From: an uncultured Bacillota bacterium | Lineage (GTDB): Bacteria > Bacillota_I > Bacilli_A > RFN20 > CAG-449 | Length of the DNA stretch: 64,000 nucleotides | Assembly: GCA_902493275.1 (NCBI GenBank) | Contig: CABUOQ010000005.1 | Coordinates: forward strand, 1-64,000 | Reading direction: 5' to 3' | Shown here: positions 1 to 8,692 of the stretch, piece after piece | How the letters are laid out: the number at the start of each line of letters is the position of its first letter | How positions within the stretch are numbered: position 1 is the first letter of the stretch | The notes under the pieces: generated by a model | What the model saw: the letters and a program-made list of their open reading frames with translations, nothing else | Told to the model about the DNA's origin: nothing | The model's database searches: none | Program-made: the position numbers and the translations under genes

Positions 1-104
1 ATTGCTTTTTCTTTTATAAAGTATGAAAAACTGCTTTTACTTTAAAAACTTGCGAATTGTAAATTAATTGAATATTCATTATATTAGTAATAGGAGTTGA
101 TTCT

Positions 105-729
105 ATGAGCCAAATGAGTTAAATTAGAGAATATTGCAACAATCCTAAGGGTCAATTATTTGATTTAGGATACTTGAGTAAAAACCATTTTTAAAGATAT
201 TCCATTGTCTAATTTAAGGAAATATATTACTAGATTAGTGGAAGAAGGAGCGCTGCATCAAATATCAAAAGGTATTTTTATCATTGGAGATACTGAATTA
301 TCTAAAAAAGAAATTATTTTTAAAAATTACTTAGTTGCTAATCTTGTGTTTGTAAAAGGGATACCAGCAAAAGAATATTTATTATTAACTCTAGGATTGA
401 CAAACAAAGAAAATGTGAATGTTACGATTTATTCTAATAAAACTTTTTCTAATAAAAATATATGTGGTATAAAAGTCATGCCATCAAAAGATGCATATGC
501 CTTGGTAACTAAAGGCTTAGCAATTTTATTAGAATTAATACATTGTGAACCTATTATTAAAGAGGAATATGAAGTTGCTTGGGCGTATAAAATTTATGAA
601 TTAGCTAAATCGTATAAAGATTCTAATTTTTCTAAACATAATATGTTTTATCCTAGGAAAGTATATATAAGACTTGCTAATTTGTTGGAACGTATGCATA
701 TATCTAATAGGGTGATGGAAATATATTAA
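105..729 (+). pseudogene. Decayed AbiEi-family antitoxin/regulator (DUF6088-like)
   Basis: The AGGAG at 92-96 precedes an ATG at 105. That frame reads an N-terminal winged-helix segment of the type seen in AbiEi antitoxins, but it is broken twice. A TAA lies at 120-122, and the frame hits TAA at 192-194 in a T run. Removing one T joins it to the long frame that ends at 729, which reads FKDIPLSNLRKYITRLVEEG. The remaining 3' part (from about 205) is open for 174 codons and could only start at a TTG with no ribosome site. AbiEi proteins repress and neutralise an adjacent AbiEii nucleotidyltransferase toxin. No toxin gene follows, so this is read as a relic. Family assignment is from sequence pattern only. 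Confidence 0.6.
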
Positions 730-1091
730 TATAAGAAGTAATTATAGTTTTATTAAAAGCATAAGAGGATTTAAAATTTATATTAAATATAATGTTAGTG
801 AAGCAAGGAGGTTTGTCGCATCATGTGACTCATCTCCTTTATTTTTTAATATGCATTAGAAAATATAGAGAAAGAAGATATTGACGATATCCTTCTTTAT
901 TCAAAAAAATTAGAGAGGAATTAAATCAGGGTTAGAATCCATTTGGTGGAAAGTGGCGGATAAATAACAAAAAAATGTTGAGATTATAAGTCTCTTCATT
1001 TATTTTTTTGATGGTGTGTTAAATTTTGACATATACTTTTTAAATTATTTTATAGCCAAATTGTAGTCAAGTGAAAATTAGAACAATAAAA
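730..1091. other. Intergenic stretch, no gene
   Basis: There is no usable open frame on either strand between the AbiEi relic and tRNA-Val. The stretch holds the hairpin-T-run at 805-846 and a second weaker hairpin at about 872-896 (AAGAAGATAT against ATATCCTTCTT). No recognisable AbiEii toxin remnant could be read here. Confidence 0.5.
805..846 (+). terminator. Candidate intrinsic terminator after the AbiEi relic
   Basis: AAGGAG (805-810) pairs with CTCCTT (834-839), with an inner stem GTCGCA/TGTGAC (815-820/824-829) around a TCA loop. A TATTTTTT tract follows. Confidence 0.6.
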
Positions 1092-1115
1092 AAGCCTAAT
1101 TATAGGCTTATTTTT
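1088..1115 (-). terminator. Terminator for tRNA-Val, possibly bidirectional
   Basis: A perfect 7-bp stem AAGCCTA (1092-1098) / TAGGCTT (1103-1109) has loop ATTA. On the minus strand it is followed by a T-rich tract just after the tRNA; on the plus strand it is followed by ATTTTTA. Confidence 0.75.
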
Positions 1116-1122
1116 ACATTCA

Positions 1123-1198
1123 TGGTGGGCACTGAGGGGATCGAACCCCCGACCTTCTGTACGTCAAACAGATGCTCTCCCAGCTGAGCTAAATGCCC
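1123..1198 (-). tRNA. tRNA-Val(GAC)
   Basis: On the minus strand the sequence folds as a full cloverleaf. The acceptor GGGCATT pairs with AGTGCCC and CCA is encoded. The D-arm contains AGCTCAGCTGGGAGAGC, the T-arm contains GGTTCGATCC, and the anticodon stem TCTGT/ACAGA encloses TTGACGT, giving anticodon GAC. It stands alone, with a terminator directly downstream. Confidence 0.93.
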
Positions 1199-1346
1199 GA
1201 GACAATATTTATGATATTAAACGTGGATGAAATTGTCAATAAAAATCTGTAATTTATCATCTAATTTTGAGCCTTCAATATTAATTGCTAACAAATTTGA
1301 ATATTTATTTATGATTTATTATAATCTTTCATGGAAAATATAAAAA

Positions 1347-1355
1347 TGATATAAT
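1347..1355 (+). promoter_or_regulatory. Extended -10 promoter placing the start site at the ATG
   Basis: TGA-TATAAT, an extended -10, ends 6 bases before the ATG at 1362 and no Shine-Dalgarno is present. Transcription would start at or within a base or two of the ATG, giving a leaderless message. No good -35 is visible. Confidence 0.5.
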
Positions 1356-1361
1356 AACCAT

Positions 1362-3011
1362 ATGAATTTTAATGATTACTTTGATTTAGCAAAATTTTTT
1401 TCTAAACATGAATTTAATTTATATATCGTAGGTGGAGCAGTAAGGGACTATCTTTTAAATCGAGAAATTAATGATTTAGATTTGGTTAGTGATGCTTTAC
1501 CTCAACAAATAATGGAATTATTCCCGGATGCTGACGATTCTTTTATCAAGTATGGTGCAATCAAAGTTTTATTTAAAAACAAAAAAATTGATATAACAAG
1601 TTTAAGAAAGGAAGAATATGACAATTCCTTTCGTCAACCAAGCAAAGTTATATATGTAAAGAGTATTAAAGATGATAGCTGTCGTAGAGATTTTTCAATT
1701 AATGCTTTATATATGGATCAAAATAAAAATATTTATGATTTTTATAATGGATTAGATGATTTAAAAAATAAAACTATAAGAGTGATTGGCGATATTTCTA
1801 CGCGAATGAACGAAGATCCTCTTAGAATGCTTAGAGCTATTCGCTTTTCAATAATGCTTGATTTTAAAATAGAAACGCAATTAAAAAAACATATTAAAAA
1901 CAATTTGCACTTATTAAATAAAATTTCATATATTCAAGTTAAAAAGGAACTTGATAAAATGAAAAAAATTTCATTAGAAAAATATCAAAATGTAATATCT
2001 GAATATAATTTAGATAAGACTTTAATCATTGATGAAATTCCAGTTAGGAAATTAAATATTATCGATTTGCATTGTGATAGTATTACACTTTTAGAAAAGA
2101 CAAAGCAAAAACTTTTTAAAAATACATCTCATATTGATATTGAAAAATTATTAAAAGGACAATATTTATTACAAGTATTTGCTATTTTTTTAAACAAAAA
2201 AGAAGGAGATTCAAGACTATTATTTAATAAGTATTATGATTTTTATCAAAACCAAATAAAAGAAAATGAGAACTTCTTGCTTCCAATTCTTTTAAAAGAA
2301 GATTTAAATAAAATAAAAAGTTTGGGAAAAATTGGTGCTTTACTTTCTATTGAAGATGGAGATCTTTTACAAAACGATTTAAAATATTTAGATTATTTAT
2401 ACGCTCTAGGAGTAAGAATGATTACTTTGACATGGAATTATCCTAATTGTATCGGATATCCCAATTATGATTTAAGTAATCGTGCTGAATTTAATTTATC
2501 AAATTTTGATAATAAAAATGGTCTTACAGATTTTGGACGACAAGTTATAAAAAAAATGAATGACTTGGGGATCATCATCGATGTTTCTCATCTTTCGGAT
2601 AAAGGATTCTACGATGTTCTTAAAATTTCTTCGCAACCTATTGTTGCAAGCCATTCAAATTCAAGAGCGATTTGTAATGTTGGGAGAAATTTAACTGATG
2701 ATATGATTTTAGCTCTTCATCGTAATAAAGGTGTAATAGGAATAAATTATTGTAAAGATTTTGTCTCGGACAATGATAAACAGTTAGATGATTTAGTTAA
2801 TCATATATGCCATATCAAAGAATTAGGTTGCCTTGATAATATCGCTCTAGGTTCAGATTTTGATGGAATTGATACACCACCAGATTTAATTGATGCCTCA
2901 TTTGTCCCTTTATTAATTGATGAATTATATAAAAAAGGATTTAATGAAATTCAAATACGTAAGATAACGCATGAAAATTTTATTAGAGTTATGAAGAATG
3001 TATTAAAATAA
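1362..3011 (+). CDS. CCA-adding-enzyme head fused to M19 membrane dipeptidase
   Basis: One uninterrupted 549-codon frame holds two unrelated enzymes. Residues 1 to about 225 are a class II tRNA nucleotidyltransferase head and neck: GGAVRD (24-29), the DLD metal motif (38-40), RRDFSINAL (108-116) and RMNEDPLRMLRAIRF (148-162). The body and tail domains of a normal enzyme of about 400 residues are missing. Residues 233-549 are a complete renal-dipeptidase-type M19 peptidase. All its zinc ligands are visible: H237/D239 (DLHCD), E331, H410, H431 and D499 (GSDFDG). Such enzymes cleave dipeptides, including D-amino acid ones. No common pathway for the two halves is known to me. The gene has no ribosome site and may be leaderless. 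DnaD follows in the same direction. Confidence 0.85.
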   Translation: MNFNDYFDLAKFFSKHEFNLYIVGGAVRDYLLNREINDLDLVSDALPQQIMELFPDADDSFIKYGAIKVLFKNKKIDITSLRKEEYDNSFRQPSKVIYVKSIKDDSCRRDFSINALYMDQNKNIYDFYNGLDDLKNKTIRVIGDISTRMNEDPLRMLRAIRFSIMLDFKIETQLKKHIKNNLHLLNKISYIQVKKELDKMKKISLEKYQNVISEYNLDKTLIIDEIPVRKLNIIDLHCDSITLLEKTKQKLFKNTSHIDIEKLLKGQYLLQVFAIFLNKKEGDSRLLFNKYYDFYQNQIKENENFLLPILLKEDLNKIKSLGKIGALLSIEDGDLLQNDLKYLDYLYALGVRMITLTWNYPNCIGYPNYDLSNRAEFNLSNFDNKNGLTDFGRQVIKKMNDLGIIIDVSHLSDKGFYDVLKISSQPIVASHSNSRAICNVGRNLTDDMILALHRNKGVIGINYCKDFVSDNDKQLDDLVNHICHIKELGCLDNIALGSDFDGIDTPPDLIDASFVPLLIDELYKKGFNEIQIRKITHENFIRVMKNVLK

Positions 3012-3056
3012 GATAAAAAAAAGCGTATTATAATAATGATTTGAGGAGAAGTAAAA

Positions 3057-3719
3057 ATGATTACAATTAAGTTAACTCAATTAGATTATCGCTATATTCT
3101 AATTGATCAATATAGAGAATTAGGATTAACTGAAAACGAAGTTATCGTTTTGCTTTTGGTTGATACAATTTATAAGAATAAGCCTTCTTTAATTACTGGG
3201 GAGTTGTTATCTTCTAAAATGACTTTAAAGAGTGAGGAAATTGATAAGATTCTAGTATCATTGATGGATAAACATTTTTTGAGTTATGAAGACGTTAATG
3301 GAATTATGGTTACTTCGATGGAAAATACTTATAAAAAAATTATTGATTTATTTAAAAAGAATGTAACATCAATAAATGATTTGGAAAATGATAAATCACA
3401 AAGCGATAGCTATTCTAGAGTTTTAAAGAGAATTACTGAGGAGATGAAAAGAAATTTATCATCGTTAGAGCTTGATTTAATAAATACTTGGTTTAATGGT
3501 GAAAATATGATAACTGAGCAACAAATTAATTTTGCTATAGATGAGTGCTTAATGAAGAATAATAAAATTACTGTGAAACAAATTGATCGAATAATCATTA
3601 AGAATCTTTCACATAAAGATGTGATTGACGAGGGCTTTACCTCGGTTGATGATAAGACAAAAAGAGACATAAAAAAAGCGATTGATATCGCCTCATATGA
3701 TTGGAAAAATAGACAATGA
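3057..3719 (+). CDS. dnaD: DnaD-like replication initiation protein
   Basis: This 220-residue protein has an N-terminal winged-helix region (about 1-95, with LGLTENEVIVLLLV) and a C-terminal DnaD/DnaB-type helical domain (about 115-215, with the ending SYDWKNR). DnaD helps load the replicative helicase at oriC and at restart forks in Firmicutes. A GAGGAG ribosome site precedes the ATG. The stop overlaps the nth start in ATGA, matching the dnaD-nth order of Bacillus, which supports the call more strongly than the low-complexity sequence alone. Confidence 0.85.
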   Translation: MITIKLTQLDYRYILIDQYRELGLTENEVIVLLLVDTIYKNKPSLITGELLSSKMTLKSEEIDKILVSLMDKHFLSYEDVNGIMVTSMENTYKKIIDLFKKNVTSINDLENDKSQSDSYSRVLKRITEEMKRNLSSLELDLINTWFNGENMITEQQINFAIDECLMKNNKITVKQIDRIIIKNLSHKDVIDEGFTSVDDKTKRDIKKAIDIASYDWKNRQ

Positions 3720-4381
3720 AATCAGCAATAAAAGCTAAATTAATTAGTGATTATTTTAATAAAATTCTTCCAGATGCTCAATGTGAATTATTATATAATC
3801 AAGATTATGAATTATTGATTGCAGTCATGTTATCGGCTCAAACTACTGATAAAGCGGTTAATAAAGTAACACAGATTCTTTTTAGCAAATTTAAAAACCT
3901 AGATGAATTAAATAACGCTTCGATTGAAGAGATTGAACAATGTATTCACTCGTTGGGGTTATATAAAAATAAAGCTAAAAATATCAAGGGAATAGTTAAA
4001 GGATTAATTGAGAATTTTGATTATCATGTCCCTCAAGATGAAAATCTTTTAACGACACTTCCAGGTGTAGGAAGAAAAACGGCAAATGTTGTTCGTTGTG
4101 AATTATTTTCTCTTAATGAATTCCCGGTAGATACACATATTAATCGAATTGCCAAGCGATTAAATATTGCTAAAGAAGAAGATGATGTATATGAAGTTGA
4201 GATGAAGTTAAGAAAATTGTTTAAAGGATTTGATTACATTAAATTGCATCATCAATTTATTCATTTTGGAAGATATTATTGCCCAGCAAGAAATCCTAAA
4301 TGTGAATCATGTGAGATTTGTAGTATCTGTGGTTACAAATCATCCCAAAAAGATAAATTGTCTTTAAATTCAAAAGTATAA
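3716..4381 (+). CDS. nth: Endonuclease III (base-excision DNA glycosylase/AP lyase)
   Basis: The 221-residue protein carries the helix-hairpin-helix motif LPGVGRKTANVV, whose K is the catalytic lysine, and the aspartate-bearing PVDTHINRIAKRL. A C-terminal 4Fe-4S site has the spacing C-x6-C-x2-C-x5-C (starting YCPARNPKC). It removes oxidised pyrimidines and nicks the abasic site. It is translationally coupled to dnaD. Its last 49 bases overlap the end of the opposing PBP1 gene, so the two mRNAs are complementary at their 3' ends. Confidence 0.95.
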   Translation: MKSAIKAKLISDYFNKILPDAQCELLYNQDYELLIAVMLSAQTTDKAVNKVTQILFSKFKNLDELNNASIEEIEQCIHSLGLYKNKAKNIKGIVKGLIENFDYHVPQDENLLTTLPGVGRKTANVVRCELFSLNEFPVDTHINRIAKRLNIAKEEDDVYEVEMKLRKLFKGFDYIKLHHQFIHFGRYYCPARNPKCESCEICSICGYKSSQKDKLSLNSKV

Positions 4382-6669
4382 GGGGTTCCAGTTAGTTTTT
4401 GATTATTTTCGAAAGTTTCACAAATTGTAATTGTGAAATTTTTTTGTTTATTGGGAATAGTTATATGATTATTTTTATATGGTATGGTTTGTAAGGTATT
4501 TTCATCTTCATATGTTAAAAGATAAACTTTTTCTCCGAAGAGATACTTATATAATTCATCTTGAATTAACTCATCTTTAATATCTATTTCTAAATTATCA
4601 CTAGTAGCGATAATATCGACATGAGAAATGTCATTCAGTTTTGGAGATGGAAGAATGGTAGTAGGAACATCATTTTCTTTAAAAGTAGCTTTTACGATAT
4701 AAGAACTTGGCACTAATTCATTTGGAAGATAGTTTCCAGGAATGCCTTTAACAATCATGACTTGTTTTAAGCCTTCAACAAGTGGAAAATCATTTCCTTT
4801 TAATTCTAATCGTTGTAAACAATTTCTAAAAATATCTTTACAAATTAATCGTCGTTCATCGCTGTGTCCAAAATAAGTTTTTTTATCTTTTAAAGTTTCA
4901 TCAAATCCGCTCCAACAGGCGATAGTATAATTTTTAGAATATCCACAAAACCAAACATCTTTATCAGCGTATGATGGATAAGAAAGATTTTTAATTGTGC
5001 TATTGTCATAGGCGTTTGTGCCAGTTTTTCCACATACAATTATTCCTTTAGGTCGGGCGTAATTAATGTTATAGTAATTACTATCCATTACCTTTTGTAA
5101 AGTGGATGTCATTATATAACTACTTTGTTTAGATAAGACTTGTTTTCCTTCAAGAGATCTAGAATAGATTAATTTTCCATCAATCGTTGAGATTGATTTT
5201 ATGGTTGAAGGTTTTATATAATTTCCATCGCGCGCTAATATAGAATATGCCCCGGCTAAAGCTACGGGACTAACTCCATATTTCATTCCACCAATGGCAT
5301 AAGGATAGGTGAATTCTCCTTCATCCATCATGCCGATGCTTTTTAAATAATCCACTACTTTTGCTTGTCCAATTTTTGCTATAACTTTTTCAAGCGTATA
5401 AAGCGTCGAAGTATTTCTAGAAAAACCAATAGCATCCACTAAAGGGATACTGCCAAGGAAGTTTTTATCAGCGTTTTGTACAGTTGTATTTGAGTTAGGA
5501 TATGTATATGGCTTATCTTCGACAGGGGTATATTCGTTAAAGTTAAGGTGTTCAATAGCTAAAGCATAGGTGAAAATTGGTTTCATGGTAGAGGCTGGTT
5601 GTCGACGATTATTATAGGCGCGATTAAATAACATTAGACCATTATAATTTCTTCCACCGATTACTCCAATAATAGAGGCAGTATCATTATTAATTATTGC
5701 TGAAGCGATTTGTTGATAGTCATCTTTAAAAGCAAATATATTACCTTTTTGAATTTCATCTAAATATGCTTGAATCGAAGTATCAAGATAAGTTTCAATT
5801 TTTAATGGGATAGTAAAAGGACTAAAGCCTGTTAATTCTTCGACTTCTTGATAAACTATATCTAAATATGCTTGAAAAGCATAGGTTTCTTCTTTTATAC
5901 TCTCACCCTTTTTTATGAGTAATTCTGAAACTTGTTTTTTACAACCTAATTGATATTGTTTCTCAGAAATATAGTTATTGTCTTTCATCGCTTTTAGTAC
6001 GATGTTTTTTCTTTGCTGGGCGCGATCAGGATGATTAAAAGGATTGTAATATGTAGGAGATTTTACTAATCCAACAAGCAATGCACTTTCTACTAAATTA
6101 ATCTGTGAAGGTGTTTTGTTAAAAAATCTTTTACATGCATAGCTTATTCCCGGAACAGTACCTTCAAAATAAATTTCGTTAAAGTAATATTCTAAGATTT
6201 CTTCTTTTGACATTTTATTTTCTAGAAGATGAGCTAAATAAGCTTCTTGAATTTTTCTTTTTAAAGATTGTTCGTTACTTAAAAGCAAATTTTTAATTAA
6301 TTGTTGGGTGATTGTTGATCCACCTTGAGTGGAAGATGAGAAAATATTATTAACCAGAGATGATATAATGCGTTTGTAGTTTATGCCATCGTGGATAAAA
6401 AATTGATTATCTTCTATGCTGATGAGCGCGTCTATTAAATATGGTGGTAAATCTTTATATTCTATAAATTTTTTCTTGTTTTCTCCTAATGATTCTATTA
6501 AGCGATTTGAATTGTCATAGATTTGAGAGTATTCTTTATCAAGAACACGATTTATTTCTGGTTGGGATAAATCTTTAATCGATGACAAAACAAATATCCC
6601 CAATCCGCTGGTGATGCTGATTATAATTATAGAATAAATAAGAAAACTGATTTTAAATATTTTTTTCAT
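4333..6669 (-). CDS. ponA: Class A penicillin-binding protein 1 (glycosyltransferase/transpeptidase)
   Basis: The chosen ATG at 6669 gives 778 residues; the longer frame would need a TTG. The order is a short cytoplasmic tail, one membrane anchor (about 8-30), a GT51 glycosyltransferase domain with EDNQFFIHDG and GGSTITQQLIKN, then a penicillin-binding domain with ASTMKP (active serine), SRNTS and CGKTGTN. It polymerises and crosslinks peptidoglycan outside the membrane. Its start overlaps the end of recU, as in the Bacillus recU-ponA pair. It converges on nth with a 49-base overlap. The C-terminal 150 or so residues, beyond the transpeptidase, are poorly conserved and look extracellular. Confidence 0.93.
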   Translation of the reverse strand: MKKIFKISFLIYSIIIISITSGLGIFVLSSIKDLSQPEINRVLDKEYSQIYDNSNRLIESLGENKKKFIEYKDLPPYLIDALISIEDNQFFIHDGINYKRIISSLVNNIFSSSTQGGSTITQQLIKNLLLSNEQSLKRKIQEAYLAHLLENKMSKEEILEYYFNEIYFEGTVPGISYACKRFFNKTPSQINLVESALLVGLVKSPTYYNPFNHPDRAQQRKNIVLKAMKDNNYISEKQYQLGCKKQVSELLIKKGESIKEETYAFQAYLDIVYQEVEELTGFSPFTIPLKIETYLDTSIQAYLDEIQKGNIFAFKDDYQQIASAIINNDTASIIGVIGGRNYNGLMLFNRAYNNRRQPASTMKPIFTYALAIEHLNFNEYTPVEDKPYTYPNSNTTVQNADKNFLGSIPLVDAIGFSRNTSTLYTLEKVIAKIGQAKVVDYLKSIGMMDEGEFTYPYAIGGMKYGVSPVALAGAYSILARDGNYIKPSTIKSISTIDGKLIYSRSLEGKQVLSKQSSYIMTSTLQKVMDSNYYNINYARPKGIIVCGKTGTNAYDNSTIKNLSYPSYADKDVWFCGYSKNYTIACWSGFDETLKDKKTYFGHSDERRLICKDIFRNCLQRLELKGNDFPLVEGLKQVMIVKGIPGNYLPNELVPSSYIVKATFKENDVPTTILPSPKLNDISHVDIIATSDNLEIDIKDELIQDELYKYLFGEKVYLLTYEDENTLQTIPYKNNHITIPNKQKNFTITICETFENNQKLTGTPYTFEFKDNLSFWDDL

Positions 6670-7237
6670 TGAAGTAGGCCTTATCAACCACGTCTAAATA
6701 TTTAATTCGTGGCATATAGCCTTGCTCAATTAGATAACCATTTTGACGAATGTCTTCAAGTGTAATTGATTTCCGTTCATCAGCAAGATATCTATCAATG
6801 ATAATCTTAGCGTCTAAAAGATATATTTCATCTAATGTGATAAAATAGATTAAGAAAAATGCAATTCCACCATGAAAAATGACCTTTTGTAAATGTTTAA
6901 TTTGGTGTATGGCGATATTGTGAAAAGAAAGAGATGTTTTTGATTTAGTTTCCTTACATTCAAAATCAATATAGCGTCCTTTATAAACACCATTGTAGTC
7001 TGCAGTAGATTGTTTTTCAAAATAAGCATCTTTAATGCGACAATTGTCTTTGTAATCAACTTTTACGATATGAATGGGGGTCGGACGTTTAGTAATTATC
7101 GCGATTTTATTGTCATCATAAAAAGTGTTTGCAGCATTTATTGCTTTTTCGAAGTCCATTCCACGATTAGCAAAACGAACTGCTTTTGATTCGACAATTT
7201 CATTTTCTAAAACAATACTTTTGTTTGGGTAATTCAT
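6653..7237 (-). CDS. recU: RecU Holliday junction resolvase
   Basis: The ATG at 7237 follows AAAGGAG at good spacing and gives 194 residues, so the upstream TTG is rejected. Family motifs are present: NRGMDFEKAINAAN, the nuclease core around DYNGVYKGRYIDFECKETK, and a C-terminal YLDVVDKAYF. RecU cuts four-way junctions and modulates RecA. In Bacillus it is encoded directly before ponA, as here. The operon would read exonuclease, recU, ponA on the minus strand. Confidence 0.92.
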   Translation of the reverse strand: MNYPNKSIVLENEIVESKAVRFANRGMDFEKAINAANTFYDDNKIAIITKRPTPIHIVKVDYKDNCRIKDAYFEKQSTADYNGVYKGRYIDFECKETKSKTSLSFHNIAIHQIKHLQKVIFHGGIAFFLIYFITLDEIYLLDAKIIIDRYLADERKSITLEDIRQNGYLIEQGYMPRIKYLDVVDKAYFNEKNI

Positions 7238-7287
7238 GGCATCTCCTTTAGCAAGGCTAAAATTATTTTTATCCAAAATAATATTAA

Positions 7288-8016
7288 TTATTCAAGATAT
7301 GATTTAACCTTATTTTTAAAATCTTCGCTAGTTACATCTTTGCCATCTATTAAAGAAGCGATAGTTTCTTTTATTGGAGATGGAAATATTCTCATTCGTT
7401 TAATTTGTTTTAAATATTCTTCAAAGACTATGTCTTTATTTTTTATGAATGCTTGGTAGAGATTTAATAAGTCGTAGGCATCATTTAGCGGATTATGCGA
7501 ATTACCTACTGGTTCGAGACTAAATAACTTCAAAAAATTTACTAAAGAATAGTTATTACCATTATTGTCACGTATAAATTGTGACATAAATGTCATAATA
7601 TCAAAGAAATCGGCTAACCATGCTTTAGCCACATTAGAGTTAGTTGGATGAGACATACGGCATGATTCTGTCACCATTTTTAAATCATTTGATCCAAAAC
7701 AAACAAATAAACAATCATTTATTTCTTCACCTACATAATTTGAAATAGCTTCGATGGTATCTCCCCAAGATAATCCGTTGGCTTTAATAAACTCTTCTGT
7801 TAATGAAGTCATATTGGTAACAATTTTTCCAATGGAAGAAATGGGCCTAGTATATAATAATAATCCTTCCTTATCATAATCGAGAATATTGCCATCTTGA
7901 TCTATATGGCATTTTACTAGCCCGGAGGCTATTATTTCATGAGAGAATTGGGTTCCCTCAAAATCGATAAAAATAAGCGTCTTTCTATTTTTTAAGGCAT
8001 TTAATAAAGCTTTCAT
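7288..8016 (-). CDS. DEDDh-type 3'-5' exonuclease family protein
   Basis: The 242-residue protein has the exonuclease motifs in order: IDFEGT (D and E of Exo I), GSNDLKM (Exo II aspartate) and HNPLNDAYDL (Exo III histidine and aspartate). This is the fold of KapD, DnaQ and oligoribonuclease relatives; the substrate cannot be told. The next gene, recU, suggests a DNA role, but RNA trimming is equally possible. There is no ribosome site. TATAAT (minus strand, 8030-8025) ends 8 bases before the ATG with TTGATT 16 bases further upstream, so the message may be leaderless. Confidence 0.75.
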   Translation of the reverse strand: MKALLNALKNRKTLIFIDFEGTQFSHEIIASGLVKCHIDQDGNILDYDKEGLLLYTRPISSIGKIVTNMTSLTEEFIKANGLSWGDTIEAISNYVGEEINDCLFVCFGSNDLKMVTESCRMSHPTNSNVAKAWLADFFDIMTFMSQFIRDNNGNNYSLVNFLKLFSLEPVGNSHNPLNDAYDLLNLYQAFIKNKDIVFEEYLKQIKRMRIFPSPIKETIASLIDGKDVTSEDFKNKVKSYLE

Positions 8017-8119
8017 ATAAATAAATTATATTACAAAAAAAATTATAATCAAAATAACAAACCATTTTTTTAAATTTTCATATAAATAAATGAGAGAAAT
8101 CTCAATGGAAGGAGAAATT

Positions 8120-8590
8120 ATGGCTTGCTTAAAAAGAACATGTTGCTGCCGTCCAATTACGATAATTGACGATTGTAGTTGCGGCATTACAGTAAGATCA
8201 ACATGCTCAACTTGTTGCACGAGGGTTTGCTGCAGAGTAACTTATACAGTCACTATTACAAATAATTGCTCAAATGAAATACAAGGTGCAAAATTACATG
8301 TACCTCTTGATGGCGTTTTCTGCTTAGATGTAAATAGTGTCACTGTCAATGGTGAAAGAGTAGAAGTAACCTGTTTAGATGATATTGATTTAGGCAACAT
8401 TGCTGCTGGTGGAACAACTACGGTTGTATATACTGTGACAGTTATGGAATATAAGCGTTATATTAGAACTAGAGCGTTAGTGACATTCTATATCTGTTGT
8501 TGCTGTCAAAGAAAAGACATGGGAGTATTATCTAATTGTAATTTATTACAAGTTTGTCCATGTTGTTGCTGTTGTCAAACTGATAATTAG
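8120..8590 (+). CDS. Cysteine-rich DUF11-like beta-sandwich protein
   Basis: The ATG at 8120 is preceded by AAGGAG, which sets the start (156 residues). Twenty-five residues are cysteine, arranged as clusters: CCC near residue 8, several CC pairs, CCCC near 128 and PCCCCC near the end. Between them lies a repeat-like beta domain (VTYTVTITNNCSNEIQGAKL, ending TTVVYTVTVMEYKRY) that resembles the DUF11 surface-protein fold. There is no signal peptide or membrane segment. Comparable Cys-rich DUF11 proteins occur around spore or surface layers in Firmicutes. Here the role is unknown; a disulfide-crosslinked coat or a metal-binding protein are both possible. Confidence 0.6.
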   Translation: MACLKRTCCCRPITIIDDCSCGITVRSTCSTCCTRVCCRVTYTVTITNNCSNEIQGAKLHVPLDGVFCLDVNSVTVNGERVEVTCLDDIDLGNIAAGGTTTVVYTVTVMEYKRYIRTRALVTFYICCCCQRKDMGVLSNCNLLQVCPCCCCCQTDN

Positions 8591-8597
8591 TATCATT

Positions 8598-8632
8598 AAG
8601 TCCAAGGGTAAAACTTTGGACTTTAATTATTA
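8598..8632 (+). terminator. Terminator after the Cys-rich gene
   Basis: AAGTCCAA (8598-8605) pairs with TTGGACTT (8616-8623). The following tract TTAATTATT is only moderately T-rich. Confidence 0.6.
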
Positions 8633-8638
8633 ATAAAA

Positions 8639-8667
8639 TTGCAATAAATTCATAAATTATGTATAAT
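8639..8667 (+). promoter_or_regulatory. SigA-type promoter of gpsB
   Basis: TTGCAA (8639-8644), a 17-base spacer, then TATAAT (8662-8667), 25 bases before the gpsB ATG. Confidence 0.75.
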
Positions 8668-8692
8668 TAATTACGAGCTTGAAAGGCGTTAT

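Noticed and set aside
3057..4381. Mycoplasma genetic code (TGA as tryptophan)
   Set aside because: TGA ends dnaD within the ATGA overlap with nth and ends miaB, while tryptophan is TGG throughout.
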